The notes: generated from the letters alone by a model not told the origin. Shown: positions 18,601 to 26,587, numbered from the stretch's first letter. The stretch is DNA of 64,000 nt from JBBROS01 sp963752225 (GCA_963752225.1 CAVVXS010000009.1:62001-126000); one strand, 5' to 3'. A program made the numbers and translations.

Positions 18601-19316
18601 CAGGCGCGTTCCTCGGATTGACGCGACAGGATGGCGCCGAACTCGCTCCCGAAGCTCTCCAGCCGGGCGGCCAGCCGGGCGAGATCGGTGCTGAGCTTGT
18701 TGTAGGCGAGCACGGCGGGGATGGCCGCGACGAGGCCGATCGCGGTCGCGAACAGCGCTTCCGCAATGCCCGGCGCCACCACGCTGAGATTGGTGTTCTT
18801 GCTGACGGCGATCGCCGAGAACGAACGCATGATGCCCCAAACGGTGCCGAACAGGCCGACGAACGGCGCGACCGAGCCGACGGATGCGAGGAACACCATC
18901 CACCGCTCCATCCGTTCCATCTCGCGGCCCACCGTCACGCCGATGGCGCGGTCGACCCGGTCGCGCACGCTGCCGCGGCTCATGTCGGCGCCGACCACCT
19001 GGGCGCTGCGCTTCCACTCGCCCATCGCCGCCCCGAACACCGCCGCCACCGGGTGGGTCGGGCGGACGCCTTCGGCGTCGTACAGCTCATCGAGGCTGCC
19101 GCCGGACCAGAACCGGTCTTCGAACCGGTCGGCCGACTTGTTGGCGCGCCGCAAGCTGAACACCTTCTCGAACACGATCGCCCAGACCCAGACGCTGGCC
19201 GCGATCAGCAGCAGCATCACGATCTTGACCACCAGGTCGGCCTGCAGGAACAAGCCCAGCAGCGAGAGATCGCCCCCGCCTGCCACCAAGTTCGCCGCGT
19301 CCACTGCCCGATCCAC
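18600..19316 (-). CDS. tolQ: TolQ proton channel subunit (ExbB family)
   Basis: 238 residues with three predicted transmembrane helices: ~28-50, ~137-160 (VGSVAPFVGLFGTVWGIM), ~175-195 (GIAEALFATAIGLVAAIPAV). These are the conserved blocks of TolQ/ExbB/MotA. It sits in the inner membrane and energises the Tol-Pal system. It starts 3 nt downstream of ybgC. Confidence 0.97.
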   Translation of the reverse strand: MDRAVDAANLVAGGGDLSLLGLFLQADLVVKIVMLLLIAASVWVWAIVFEKVFSLRRANKSADRFEDRFWSGGSLDELYDAEGVRPTHPVAAVFGAAMGEWKRSAQVVGADMSRGSVRDRVDRAIGVTVGREMERMERWMVFLASVGSVAPFVGLFGTVWGIMRSFSAIAVSKNTNLSVVAPGIAEALFATAIGLVAAIPAVLAYNKLSTDLARLAARLESFGSEFGAILSRQSEERA

Positions 19317-19319
19317 GCC

Positions 19320-19745
19320 CTACTCCCTTTCCTGTCCGCCCGTCCCGGGCCGTCCGCCGAGCGCCGCGCGCCAACGATCCGGGATCCGCGCCGGCCGGCC
19401 GTCGGACCGCCGGATGCATGCCAGCTTTACCTCCAGCACGCCGACCGATTCGCTTCCAACCTCGAATGCTTGGCGCACCCGGACCGATGCGCCGCCCAGC
19501 GCCACGGTGTCGGTCACGACGATCACGAGATCGTCGAGCCGGGCCGGGCGCCAATAGTCCATTTCAAGGCGCCGCACCACGAAGATCAGGCCGTGTTGCG
19601 TTGCAAGTTCGTCATGTGCGGCGCCGCCGTCGCGCATCGCCTCGGTCCGCGCCCGCTCGGCAAAGGCGAGGTAGCGCGCGTGATACACGATGCCGCCGGC
19701 GTCGGTATCCTCGTAATAGACGCGGATCGGCAGGCGGTGGGTCAC
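19320..19745 (-). CDS. ybgC: Tol-Pal-associated acyl-CoA thioesterase YbgC
   Basis: 141 residues, hotdog fold. YYEDTDAGGIVYHARYLAFAERARTEAMR is the family hallmark, containing the catalytic Asp, followed by LIFVVRRLEMDYWRPARLDD. It hydrolyses acyl-CoA or acyl-ACP and is the usual first gene of the tol operon. GTG 19745 overlaps the ruvB stop by 4 nt, so the ruv and tol blocks are translationally coupled here. Confidence 0.96.
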   Translation of the reverse strand: MTHRLPIRVYYEDTDAGGIVYHARYLAFAERARTEAMRDGGAAHDELATQHGLIFVVRRLEMDYWRPARLDDLVIVVTDTVALGGASVRVRQAFEVGSESVGVLEVKLACIRRSDGRPARIPDRWRAALGGRPGTGGQERE

Positions 19746-20773
19746 TCCGCCTCACGCAGCAGGTCGAGCTGCGGCTGGTCCCGCGGCGGCACCAGGCCGA
19801 GGTGGCGCCAGCCGGGCTCGCCCAGCATGCGGCCACGGCTGGTGCGCAGCACCAGGCCCTCCTGGATCAGGAACGGCTCGATCACGTCTTCGAGGGTGTC
19901 GCGCGCCTCGGCCAGCGCGGCGGCCAGCGTCTCGACCCCGACCGGGCCGCCATGGTGGTGCTCGGCGATCCGCTTGAGATAGCGGCGGTCCATCGCGTCG
20001 AGCCCGAGCCGGTCCACCTCGAGCCGGGTCAGGGCCGCGTCCGCCACCGTGCGATCAACGGGAGAGTGCCCGGCCACGCTGGCAAAATCGCGCACCCGGC
20101 GCAGCAGCCGGCCGGCGATGCGCGGCGTGCCGCGGGACCGGCGGGCGATCTCGATAGCGCCCTCGTCGGTCAGCTCGAACCCGAGCTTCTCGGCCCCGCG
20201 GGCGACGATGCGGCGCAGCTCCTCCGGCGTGTAAAGCACCAGCCGCAGCGGAATGCCGAAGCGGTCGCGCAGCGGCGTTGCCAGCAGCCCGGCGCGGGTG
20301 GTCGCACCCACCAGGGTGAAGGGTGCGAGATCGATGCGCACGCTGCGCGCGGCCGGGCCCTCGCCGATGATCAGGTCGAGCTGAAAGTCCTCCATCGCCG
20401 GATACAGCACCTCCTCGATGGCGGGCTGCAGGCGGTGGATTTCATCGATGAACAGCACGTCGCGCGGCTGCAGGTTCGTCAGGATCGCCGCAAGATCGCC
20501 GGCGCGCTGGATCACCGGGCCGGAGGTGGCGCGGAAGCCGACGCCCAACTCGCGGGCGACGATCTGCGCCAGCGTGGTCTTGCCCAAGCCGGGCGGGCCA
20601 TGGAGGAGCACGTGGTCGAGCGCGTCGCCGCGGCCGCGGGCGGCCTGGATGAAGATGCCGAGGTTTTCCCGCGACGCGCGCTGGCCGACGAACTCGTTGA
20701 GCGTCTGCGGCCGCAGCGTCGCCTCGGCCGAGTCCTCGTCGGCGCGCGCGGGCGAGATGGCCCGGTCGCTCAT
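19742..20773 (-). CDS. ruvB: Holliday junction branch migration helicase RuvB
   Basis: 343 residues from ATG 20773. Walker A HGPPGLGKTTL, Walker B DVLFIDEIHRL, sensor GATTRAGLL, arginine finger RDRFG, and a C-terminal winged-helix domain (YLKRIAEHHHGGPVGVETLA, FLIQEGLVLRTSRGRM). It is the motor for branch migration with RuvA. Upstream in-frame residues to 20917 overlap a palindromic repeat and are not conserved in look. Confidence 0.98.
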   Translation of the reverse strand: MSDRAISPARADEDSAEATLRPQTLNEFVGQRASRENLGIFIQAARGRGDALDHVLLHGPPGLGKTTLAQIVARELGVGFRATSGPVIQRAGDLAAILTNLQPRDVLFIDEIHRLQPAIEEVLYPAMEDFQLDLIIGEGPAARSVRIDLAPFTLVGATTRAGLLATPLRDRFGIPLRLVLYTPEELRRIVARGAEKLGFELTDEGAIEIARRSRGTPRIAGRLLRRVRDFASVAGHSPVDRTVADAALTRLEVDRLGLDAMDRRYLKRIAEHHHGGPVGVETLAAALAEARDTLEDVIEPFLIQEGLVLRTSRGRMLGEPGWRHLGLVPPRDQPQLDLLREAE

Positions 20774-20805
20774 TGGCGAGCCCTCTGCCGGCCCCAACGC
20801 CTGAA

Positions 20806-20921
20806 CGTCATCCTCGGACTTGGTCCGAGGATCCACGGGGCACCCGCAACGACGCCTCGACCGAAGAACCTCCGGTGCGGTTCGGGCCGCGTCAACGGTC
20901 GGATCAAGTCGGACCATGACG
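20806..20921. repeat. Bipartite palindromic intergenic repeat, copy 1
   Basis: A 116-bp element in the ruvA-ruvB gap, framed by CGTCAT (20806) and ATGACG (20916-20921) in inverted orientation. The left part is a palindrome with stem ATCCTCGGAC (20810-20819) and GTCCGAGGAT (20823-20832). The right part is an imperfect palindrome (GGTCGGA / TCGGACC, 20897-20915). The same layout recurs at 24404-24496. Such elements are dispersed in many alphaproteobacterial genomes and may be mobile or act on mRNA ends. Confidence 0.75.
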
Positions 20922-20936
20922 GAGGGGAAACGCGTC

Positions 20937-21539
20937 TCATCGCTGCGCCAGTTCCTGCAGGCTTTCGCGGATCAGTTGGCCGACCGCGGCGTCATCGCCG
21001 AGCCGGGCCATGACCCGCTCGACCGCCGGCTGCGCCTCGGCGCGGCGGTAACCGAGGTTGGCCAGCGCCGACAGCGCGTCCGCTTGCGGCCCGGCGGCCA
21101 CCGGCGGCAGCACGACCCCGCCCGCGCTCACCGGCATGGCGCCCGCCTTCTCGCGCAGTTCGCTCAGCAGCCGCACCGCCAGCTTCGCACCGACGCCGGC
21201 GGCGCGGGTGAGGCTGGCGCGGTCGCCGGCCGTGATCGCCCGCACCAGGTCGGCGGGCGCCAGCGCCGAGAGCAGGTTCAACGCCACCTTGGCGCCGACC
21301 CCCTGCACCGTCAGCAGCAGGCGGAACCAATCGCGCTCAGCCGGATCGGCAAAGCCAAACAACGTGATCGCGTCCTCCCGCACCTGCGTCTCGACCAGCA
21401 GCCGGGCCAAGGCGGGCGGATGCGGCAGCGCGGCCAAGGTGCGGGTGCTGGCCATCACCAGGTAGCCGACGCCGTTCACGTCGACGACGCAGCGGTCCTC
21501 GTCGAGCGCCTCCACGGTGCCCTTGAGCGACGCGATCAT
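20937..21539 (-). CDS. ruvA: Holliday junction DNA-binding protein RuvA
   Basis: 200 residues. N-terminal OB fold (MIASLKGTVEALDEDRCVVDVNGVGYLV), helix-hairpin-helix pairs (LLTVQGVGAKVALNLLSAL and AGVGAKLAVRLLSELR), flexible linker, and C-terminal RuvB-binding helices (ALANLGYRRAEAQPAV). It forms a tetramer on the four-way junction. It is separated from ruvB by ~160 nt occupied by the palindromic repeat. Confidence 0.97.
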   Translation of the reverse strand: MIASLKGTVEALDEDRCVVDVNGVGYLVMASTRTLAALPHPPALARLLVETQVREDAITLFGFADPAERDWFRLLLTVQGVGAKVALNLLSALAPADLVRAITAGDRASLTRAAGVGAKLAVRLLSELREKAGAMPVSAGGVVLPPVAAGPQADALSALANLGYRRAEAQPAVERVMARLGDDAAVGQLIRESLQELAQR

Positions 21540-21558
21540 GCCGCAGCGGCCGGGCCAC

Positions 21559-22071
21559 TCACGCCATCACCGTGCCGGACAGCACCCGCAGCCGGCTGGC
21601 GCGGTGATGCGCATGGCAGATCGCCACTGCCAGCGCGTCGGCGGCGTCGGCGCGCTTCAAGGTGGCGCCGGGCAGCAGGCGGCGGACCATCATGCCGACC
21701 TGGTCCTTCTGCGCGGCGCCGGTGCCGACCACCGCCTGCTTGACCGCCATGGCGCCGTATTCGCTGACCGGGATGCCGACCAACGCCGGCGCCAGCAGCG
21801 CGACGCCGCGGGCGTAGCCGAGCTTCAGCGTGGCGGTGCCGTTGCGGTTGACGTAGGTCTCCTCGACGGCGGCCTCGTCCGGTCGGTGCAATTGGAACAG
21901 CATGACAAGAGCATCATGCAACGCCTTGAGCCGGCTTGGAACCGATTCGGCATTGTCGGTCGCGATCACCCCGTCGGCCACGTGCCTGAGGCGGTTGCCG
22001 GCAACGTCGATCACGCCCCATCCGGTGAAGCGCAGCCCGGGGTCGATGCCGATCAGGCGGGCGGAGGTCAA
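21559..22071 (-). CDS. ruvC: Holliday junction endonuclease RuvC
   Basis: 170 residues. The RNase H-like fold has catalytic acids visible in IGIDPGLRFTGWGVID (Asp about 9), AAVEETYVN (Glu about 68), and near the C-terminus in KRADAADALAVAICHAHH. It resolves four-way junctions symmetrically. The start appears to be TTG at 22071, since no ATG or GTG precedes the conserved RLIGIDPG; no clear ribosome site is seen. It is the first gene of the ruvCAB block, 12 nt after yebC. Confidence 0.95.
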   Translation of the reverse strand: MTSARLIGIDPGLRFTGWGVIDVAGNRLRHVADGVIATDNAESVPSRLKALHDALVMLFQLHRPDEAAVEETYVNRNGTATLKLGYARGVALLAPALVGIPVSEYGAMAVKQAVVGTGAAQKDQVGMMVRRLLPGATLKRADAADALAVAICHAHHRASRLRVLSGTVMA

Positions 22072-22083
22072 GCGAGCGGCCGC

Positions 22084-22833
22084 CTAAGCGCCCAGCCGCG
22101 CCATGACGTCCTCGGAAATGTCGAAGTTGGCATAGACGTTCTGCACGTCGTCGTTGTCCTCCAGCGCGTCCATCAGCTTCAGCAGCCCGGCCGCGCGATC
22201 CTCGTCCAGCGGCACGGTGGTGGACGGGCGCCATTCCAGCTTGGCGCTGGCCGGCTCGCCGAATTTTTCTTCGAGTGCATCGCGGACGCTGAAGAAATCC
22301 TCGACCGCGCAGGTGACCTCGTGGCCCTCCGCGCTGCTTTCGACGTTGTCGGCGCCGCCCTCGATGGCGGCCTCCAGCATCGCATCGGCGCTCGCCGCGG
22401 CGGCCGGAAACTGGATGACGCCGAGCCGATTGAACATGAAGGCGACGGAGTTGGTTTCGCCGAGCGCGCCGCCATGCTTGCTGAAAGCGCTGCGCACGTC
22501 GGACGCCGTGCGGTTGCGGTTGTCGGTCAGCGCCTCGACGATGACCGCGACGCCGGCCGGGCCGTAGCCCTCGTAGCGCACCTCGGCATAGTCCTCGCCG
22601 CCGCCGGCGCCGGTCGCCTTCTTGACCGCGCGCTCGATGGTGTCGCGCGGCATGTTGGCTTCGCGCGCGGCGGCCATGGCGGCGCGCAGGCGCGGGTTGA
22701 ACGCGGGGTCGGGCATGCCCTGGCGGGCGGACACGGTGATCTCGCGGATCAATTTGGCGAATTGCCGGGCGCGCTTGGCGTCCTGCGCACCCTTGCGGTG
22801 CATGATGTTCTTGAACTGGCTATGGCCGGCCAT
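22084..22833 (-). CDS. yebC: YebC/PmpR family protein (TACO1 homologue)
   Basis: 249 residues, standard length. It opens MAGHSQFKNIMHRKGAQDAKRA, the family signature, and continues with NPRLRAAMAAAREANMPRDTIERAVKKA and RYEGYGPAGVAVIVEALTDNRNRT. YebC proteins bind DNA in some reports and ease ribosome stalling at polyproline in others. The latter is notable because this genome's tolA is extremely proline-rich. It sits upstream of ruvC as in many proteobacteria. Confidence 0.96.
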   Translation of the reverse strand: MAGHSQFKNIMHRKGAQDAKRARQFAKLIREITVSARQGMPDPAFNPRLRAAMAAAREANMPRDTIERAVKKATGAGGGEDYAEVRYEGYGPAGVAVIVEALTDNRNRTASDVRSAFSKHGGALGETNSVAFMFNRLGVIQFPAAAASADAMLEAAIEGGADNVESSAEGHEVTCAVEDFFSVRDALEEKFGEPASAKLEWRPSTTVPLDEDRAAGLLKLMDALEDNDDVQNVYANFDISEDVMARLGA

Positions 22834-22866
22834 GGGATCCCGGATCGGTTGCGTCTGCCGCCCCGT

Positions 22867-23682
22867 TTAGCAAACCGGCAGGGTTTGCGACAAACGCCCG
22901 CCTTGCCGCACCGGCTCGACCGCGGTGGCCAGCCCGGTGCGGTCGTCGGTGACCACCAGCAGGCCGCACAGCGTCGCCTCCCCCTCCGCCGGCGCCAGCC
23001 GCTCGCCCGGCATGTGGGTCCAGAACCGGGCGGCCGCGACCTGCTTGCCCATGCCGATCACGCTGTCGTAGTCGCCGCACATGCCGGCGTCGGACTGATA
23101 AGCGGTGCCGCCCGGCAGGATCGTGTGGTCCGCGGTCGGCACGTGCGTGTGGGTGCCGACCACGAGGCTGACGCTGCCGTCGAAGCTGTGGCCGTAGGCC
23201 ATGGTCTCGCTGGTGGTCTCGGCATGGAAGTCGCAGACGATCGCCTGCACGCTGCTGCCCAGCTTGTAGCGGGCGAGCAACTCGGCGGTGCCGCGGAACG
23301 GGCAATCGAGCATGTCCATGAACAACCGCCCCATCGCGTTCAGCACCAGCGCCCGGCGCCCGTCCGGCAGCGTCACCAGGAACGAGCCCTGGCCCGGCGT
23401 GCCCGGCGGGAAGTTCAGCGGCCGCACGACCCGCGGCTGCTGGCTGATGTAGGGAATCAGCTCCTTGCGGTCCCAGGCGTGGTTGCCGAGCGTCAGGACA
23501 TCGGCGCCGGCCGCGAGGAAGCTTTCGGCCATGTCGGGGGCGAGGCCGAAACCGTGGCTGGCGTTCTCGCCATTGACCACGACCAGTTCGGCCCGGAGCG
23601 CCGCGCGCAGGCCGGGCAGCTTGGCGGTGAGGGCGTCGCGGCCGGAGCGGCCGACCACGTCGCCGAGGAACAGGATGCGCAT
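22867..23682 (-). CDS. YmdB-like metallophosphoesterase (TIGR00282 family)
   Basis: 271 residues from ATG 23682 (GGAG 6-7 nt upstream). Metal-binding motifs are GDVVGRSGRDAL, VNGENASHGFG, LGNHAWDRKE, CDFHAETTSE and VVGTHTHVPTAD, which match the YmdB family of dinuclear-metal phosphodiesterases (cyclic-nucleotide hydrolysis in Bacillus). The cellular substrate here is unknown. It lies 64 nt downstream of the cyclo-ligase gene and 33 nt before yebC, probably one transcript. Confidence 0.92.
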   Translation of the reverse strand: MRILFLGDVVGRSGRDALTAKLPGLRAALRAELVVVNGENASHGFGLAPDMAESFLAAGADVLTLGNHAWDRKELIPYISQQPRVVRPLNFPPGTPGQGSFLVTLPDGRRALVLNAMGRLFMDMLDCPFRGTAELLARYKLGSSVQAIVCDFHAETTSETMAYGHSFDGSVSLVVGTHTHVPTADHTILPGGTAYQSDAGMCGDYDSVIGMGKQVAAARFWTHMPGERLAPAEGEATLCGLLVVTDDRTGLATAVEPVRQGGRLSQTLPVC

Positions 23683-23746
23683 CAACTCTCCGGCCTGAAG
23701 CAGTATCGGTCCAGCCACTTTCGGCTGGGCCGAGGTTCTGCGCCCT

Positions 23747-24379
23747 TCACGATCTCACAATGACGCCGGCTTCGGTGACGACGGCGTCGAGCGGGGCGTC
23801 ATGCGGCAGAACCGGGACCGCGTCCACCCGTTGCGCGGCAAAAGCACAGCCGACCGTGCGGACGCCCGGCAACGCGGCGATCGTGCGGTCGTAGTAGCCG
23901 CCGCCATAGCCGAGCCGGTGGCAGCTTGCGTCAAACGCGAGCAGCGGCACCAGCAGCACCTCTGGCGTGCCGGCCGCCCCGTCAGGATGGCGGGTGCCGA
24001 AGCGGCCCGGCAGCAGCACCGCGCCGGGGTGCCAGCGGCGGTAAGACAGCGCCTGGCCGCGGGGCGGCGTTACCGGGAGCAGGACGTCGTGGCCAGCATC
24101 GGCCAGGGCATGGAGCAGCGGGCGGATGTCGATCTCACCCTCGAGCGGCCAGAAACCGCCGACGGCGGCGCCGGGCGAAATGAGCCGGGCTGCAAGGAGT
24201 TGGGCGGACAGCGCGGCCCCGACGGCCGGGTCGCACGCCCGCCGCCGCAGCAAGGCGTCGGCCCGCATCGCCCGCTTCTCGGCCTCCGTCGCTGTCAACG
24301 GGCATATCCCTTCCGGCTCCCCTCGACGGCCCGCTTCGGCGCCGTTCGGTGCCCCGTCGATATCATCCGGGGCCACCAC
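23747..24379 (-). CDS. 5-formyltetrahydrofolate cyclo-ligase
   Basis: 210 residues. EGEIDIRPLLHAL, LLVPLLAFDASCHRLGYGGGYYDRTIAAL are the substrate and ATP-binding blocks of the family. It converts 5-formyl-THF to methenyl-THF. GTG 24379 is used as start; the first ~25 residues are less conserved and a later start is possible. Its position after zapA and a 6S RNA locus is the conserved alphaproteobacterial (and enterobacterial ygfA) context. Confidence 0.92.
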   Translation of the reverse strand: MVAPDDIDGAPNGAEAGRRGEPEGICPLTATEAEKRAMRADALLRRRACDPAVGAALSAQLLAARLISPGAAVGGFWPLEGEIDIRPLLHALADAGHDVLLPVTPPRGQALSYRRWHPGAVLLPGRFGTRHPDGAAGTPEVLLVPLLAFDASCHRLGYGGGYYDRTIAALPGVRTVGCAFAAQRVDAVPVLPHDAPLDAVVTEAGVIVRS

Positions 24380-24403
24380 CTGGCGTCAGCCCCTCCGCAC
24401 TCC

Positions 24404-24496
24404 CGTCATCCCCGGACTTCATCCGGGGATCTGGCACGGGCCTGGCCAGATGGCCACAAGCTGCGAGAGATGGCCGGATCGAGTCCGGCCATGACG
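24404..24496. repeat. Bipartite palindromic intergenic repeat, copy 2
   Basis: A 93-bp element with the same design as the one at 20806-20921: outer inverted ends CGTCAT (24404-24409) and ATGACG (24491-24496), left palindrome ATCCCCGGA (24408-24416) / TCCGGGGAT (24422-24430), right palindrome ATGGCCGGA (24470-24478) / TCCGGCCAT (24484-24492). The middle is not conserved between copies. It lies just downstream of the 6S RNA locus and upstream of the cyclo-ligase gene. Confidence 0.78.
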
Positions 24497-24516
24497 TGCG
24501 CGGGTGGGAAAGAAAG

Positions 24517-24673
24517 TGCGGTGCCGCCAAAGCCGTTGGCGTGTCATGCTCCCGAGACCTGCTTACGCAGGTGGGCACCAGATACCGTGACCAAGATCAC
24601 AGCAGCGCCAGTTCCCAAGGGAGTGCTTATCGGCCCCGGGCATGAGCTGCCTGACGCACCCAGCAGCACCGCA
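24517..24673 (-). ncRNA. ssrS: 6S RNA (ssrS), RNA polymerase regulator
   Basis: The ~300-nt gap between zapA and the 5-formyl-THF cyclo-ligase gene is the conserved place for 6S RNA. The minus strand folds as a long rod: TGCGGTGC (24666-24673) pairs with GCACCGCA (24517-24524), and the pairing extends about 4 more pairs with wobbles. Internal features include CCGATAAG...CTTGGGAACTGGC on the 5' side and the small hairpin ACCTGC-GTAA-GCAGGT followed by CTCGGGA on the 3' side, as I remember from alphaproteobacterial 6S RNAs. Length (~157 nt) fits. It mimics an open promoter to sequester the sigma-70 holoenzyme. Exact ends are estimates. Confidence 0.78.
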
Positions 24674-24681
24674 GCCGATAG

Positions 24682-25002
24682 TTAGTGTTGTTCCACCGTC
24701 GCCGCAATCGCTTCCGCGCGTGCGGTGAGACGTTTTACCCGTTCTTCGGACGCCTTCAGCGCCGCGGGCGACTTCCCGGTCCGCACCGACTTCATCTCCA
24801 GCTTCAGGTCATGCAGCTCGTCGGCCATGAACAGCGCCGCCATCACCAGCAGGCGGGACTCCCCCGATTGGCTGCCGAGCGACTTGGCGCGGCTCACCCG
24901 CTCCTCGATCTGCTCGGCCATCGCATAAAGGTGCCCCTCCTCGCCGTCCTTGCAGCCGATGGTGTAGGCGTAGCCGTTGATCTTGATCGTGACCTGCGCC
25001 AT
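24682..25002 (-). CDS. zapA: Cell division protein ZapA
   Basis: 106 residues. MAQVTIKINGYAYTIGCKDGEEGHLYAMAEQIEERV is the conserved ZapA N-terminal domain, followed by a helix (LLVMAALFMADELHDLKLEM) and a C-terminal coiled coil. It bundles FtsZ filaments at the division site. It overlaps no neighbour, and 6S RNA follows closely, perhaps processed from the zapA transcript. Confidence 0.95.
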   Translation of the reverse strand: MAQVTIKINGYAYTIGCKDGEEGHLYAMAEQIEERVSRAKSLGSQSGESRLLVMAALFMADELHDLKLEMKSVRTGKSPAALKASEERVKRLTARAEAIAATVEQH

Positions 25003-25005
25003 GCC

Positions 25006-25179
25006 TCAGCCCTCCTCGTCCACTGCCGGTGGTGCCGCGAGACCGGCACGCAGCCGGGCAATCACGGCGTCGAGCCGCCCTGCCACCTCGGCCTCCACCG
25101 GGTCGGGCTGCTCCACGCGGCGACCGATGCGTTCGAGGGCCTGCTCCAGCCGGTCGAGCAACTCGTCGTCCTGCGCCAT
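25006..25179 (-). CDS. Small coiled-coil protein upstream of zapA
   Basis: 57 residues from ATG 25179 (GGAG about 7 nt upstream, which favours it over an ATG 12 nt earlier). The sequence is helical with heptad-like spacing (DDELLDRLEQALERIGRRVEQ, VAGRLDAVIARLRAGL). Small coiled-coil genes in this position in alphaproteobacteria are often annotated DUF4164 or ZapB-like. It ends 3 nt before zapA, so a division role is a fair guess but unproven. Confidence 0.7.
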   Translation of the reverse strand: MAQDDELLDRLEQALERIGRRVEQPDPVEAEVAGRLDAVIARLRAGLAAPPAVDEEG

Positions 25180-25233
25180 GCTCGTCTCCATTGCTCGGGC
25201 GAGTGAAAGCGTGCGACCGGCGCAAGGTCAAGC

Positions 25234-25635
25234 GTGACTCTGAGCCGTAAGTTGCCGCCGGCGGTCACGGTGCACGGGCTGGCGCAGGCGCGCGCGGCGC
25301 TGGCGCCGGGCTTGCCGGTGCTGCTGCTGTCGGGACCGGGCGCGGCGTCGTATGGCGGCGCGCTGTGGTGGCGCAAGCTGATCGAACTGGCGCTGGCCGG
25401 AGGCCAAGCGCCGGACGCGCTCGACTGCCGCGACGAACCGGGGCGGGCGCTCGAAGCGCTGGCAGCGGGATGCCGCATCATCATCCTGCTGCCCTGCCCC
25501 GCCTTCGCCTCGGTGGCGGACCGGGCCGGGGATGCACTCGTGCTCCCCGTCCGCCCGCAGTCGCTCGACCTCGAGCAGCCCGGCAATGCGCGGCGCTTGC
25601 ACGACTGGCTCACGGCGGCGGACACGTCGGGGTGA
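25234..25635 (+). CDS. Hypothetical protein upstream of thiE
   Basis: 133 residues, GTG start at 25234. There is a hydrophobic beta strand followed by glycines (PVLLLSGPGAASYGGALWW) and a second strand (CRIIILLPCPAF). The overall alpha/beta layout, with a periodic Leu/Val pattern, suggests a small Rossmann-like domain, but I do not recognise a family. It is 33 nt upstream of thiE on the same strand, so the two are probably co-transcribed. Confidence 0.62.
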   Translation: MTLSRKLPPAVTVHGLAQARAALAPGLPVLLLSGPGAASYGGALWWRKLIELALAGGQAPDALDCRDEPGRALEALAAGCRIIILLPCPAFASVADRAGDALVLPVRPQSLDLEQPGNARRLHDWLTAADTSG

Positions 25636-25668
25636 CAGAACGGGGCGGCTTCGGCTAAGCCGCGCGCC

Positions 25669-26358
25669 ATGCAGAACACCGACGCGGCGGCAAACGGCAG
25701 CGACACGCCGCGGGAGGCGGGTGGCGAGCGCTGCCGGCTATACCTGGTGACCCCGGCCACAGCCGGCGCCGAGTTCGCCGACACGCTGGCCCGGGCGCTC
25801 GACGCTGGCGACGTGGCCGCGGTGCAGCTGCGCCTCAAGGACGCCGACGACGACCATTGGCGCCGCGCCATCGATGCGCTCCGCCCGGTGGCGCAGCGGC
25901 GCGGCGTCGCCTTCCTGCTGAACGACCGGGCCGACCTGGTGGCGCCGACCGGCTGCGACGGGGTGCATGTCGGCCAGACCGACATGCCGGCGCGGGAGGC
26001 GAGGCGGCTGATCGGGCTCGACCGCACGCTGGGCGTCACCTGCCACGACAGCCGCGACCTGGCGATGACGGCGGGGGAGGACGGCGCCGACTACGTGGCC
26101 TTCGGCGCGTTCTTCCCGACCGCCACCAAGGACGCGCCGACCCGCGCCGAGCCCGAGCTGCTCGCGTGGTGGTCCGAGCTGATGGAGCTGCCCTGCGTCG
26201 CCATCGGCGGGATCACGCCGGCCAATTGCGCCCCGCTGGTGCAGGCGGGAGCCGACTTCCTGGCCGTCGTCGCCACGGTCTGGAATCACCCAGACGGTCC
26301 CGCGGCGGGAGTGAATGCGATGAACGCCGCCATCGACCGCGCGAGACCGTCGCCTTGA
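25669..26358 (+). CDS. thiE: Thiamine-phosphate synthase
   Basis: 229 residues, TIM barrel. Conserved segments: LYLVTPA, VQLRLKD (usually QLRxK), LNDRADLV, GVHVGQTDMP, GVTCHDSRD, DYVAFGAFFPTATK and VAIGGITPANCAPL. It joins HMP-pyrophosphate and thiazole phosphate in thiamine synthesis. The first ~25 residues are a hydrophilic extension. No TPP riboswitch consensus was recognised upstream. Confidence 0.92.
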   Translation: MQNTDAAANGSDTPREAGGERCRLYLVTPATAGAEFADTLARALDAGDVAAVQLRLKDADDDHWRRAIDALRPVAQRRGVAFLLNDRADLVAPTGCDGVHVGQTDMPAREARRLIGLDRTLGVTCHDSRDLAMTAGEDGADYVAFGAFFPTATKDAPTRAEPELLAWWSELMELPCVAIGGITPANCAPLVQAGADFLAVVATVWNHPDGPAAGVNAMNAAIDRARPSP

Positions 26359-26410
26359 TTTTGCGGGTGTGGGGCCGCCGGCCCGAACGGCTGCCGGGTA
26401 GAGCCCTGCG

Positions 26411-26545
26411 TCAGCGCCCGCTGCTGCCGCCGCGGGTGCCGGTGATCGGGTTGACGTCGCTCCGGCTCGGCTGGCCGGCGGGTCCGGTGGCGGCACCGCA
26501 GGCTGCAAGCGTCAGCAGGGTGAGCAAGATGGCGGTGATGCGCAT
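26411..26545 (-). CDS. Very small lipoprotein (44 aa)
   Basis: Too short for routine ORF lists. ATG 26545 to TGA 26411 encodes MRITAILLTLLTLAAC, a clean lipoprotein signal with lipobox L-A-A-C at residue 16, followed by a 28-residue Gly/Ser/Pro-rich tail ending GGSSGR. AAAGG lies about 8 nt upstream. It lies 42 nt downstream of another lipoprotein gene in the same direction. Function unknown; entericidin-like or YifL-like small lipoproteins are comparable in size only. Confidence 0.65.
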   Translation of the reverse strand: MRITAILLTLLTLAACGAATGPAGQPSRSDVNPITGTRGGSSGR

Positions 26546-26587
26546 GGAAGAACCTTTGGGTTTGAGGGTGGCGCCGGGCTCGCCCGG

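Noticed and set aside
21517..23763. A 748-codon plus-strand frame over ruvC, yebC and the YmdB-like gene
   Set aside because: Antisense to three recognisable genes with no conserved motifs.
25200..25233. TPP riboswitch for thiE
   Set aside because: Only ~40 nt are available before the upstream gene and no thi-box sequence is visible.
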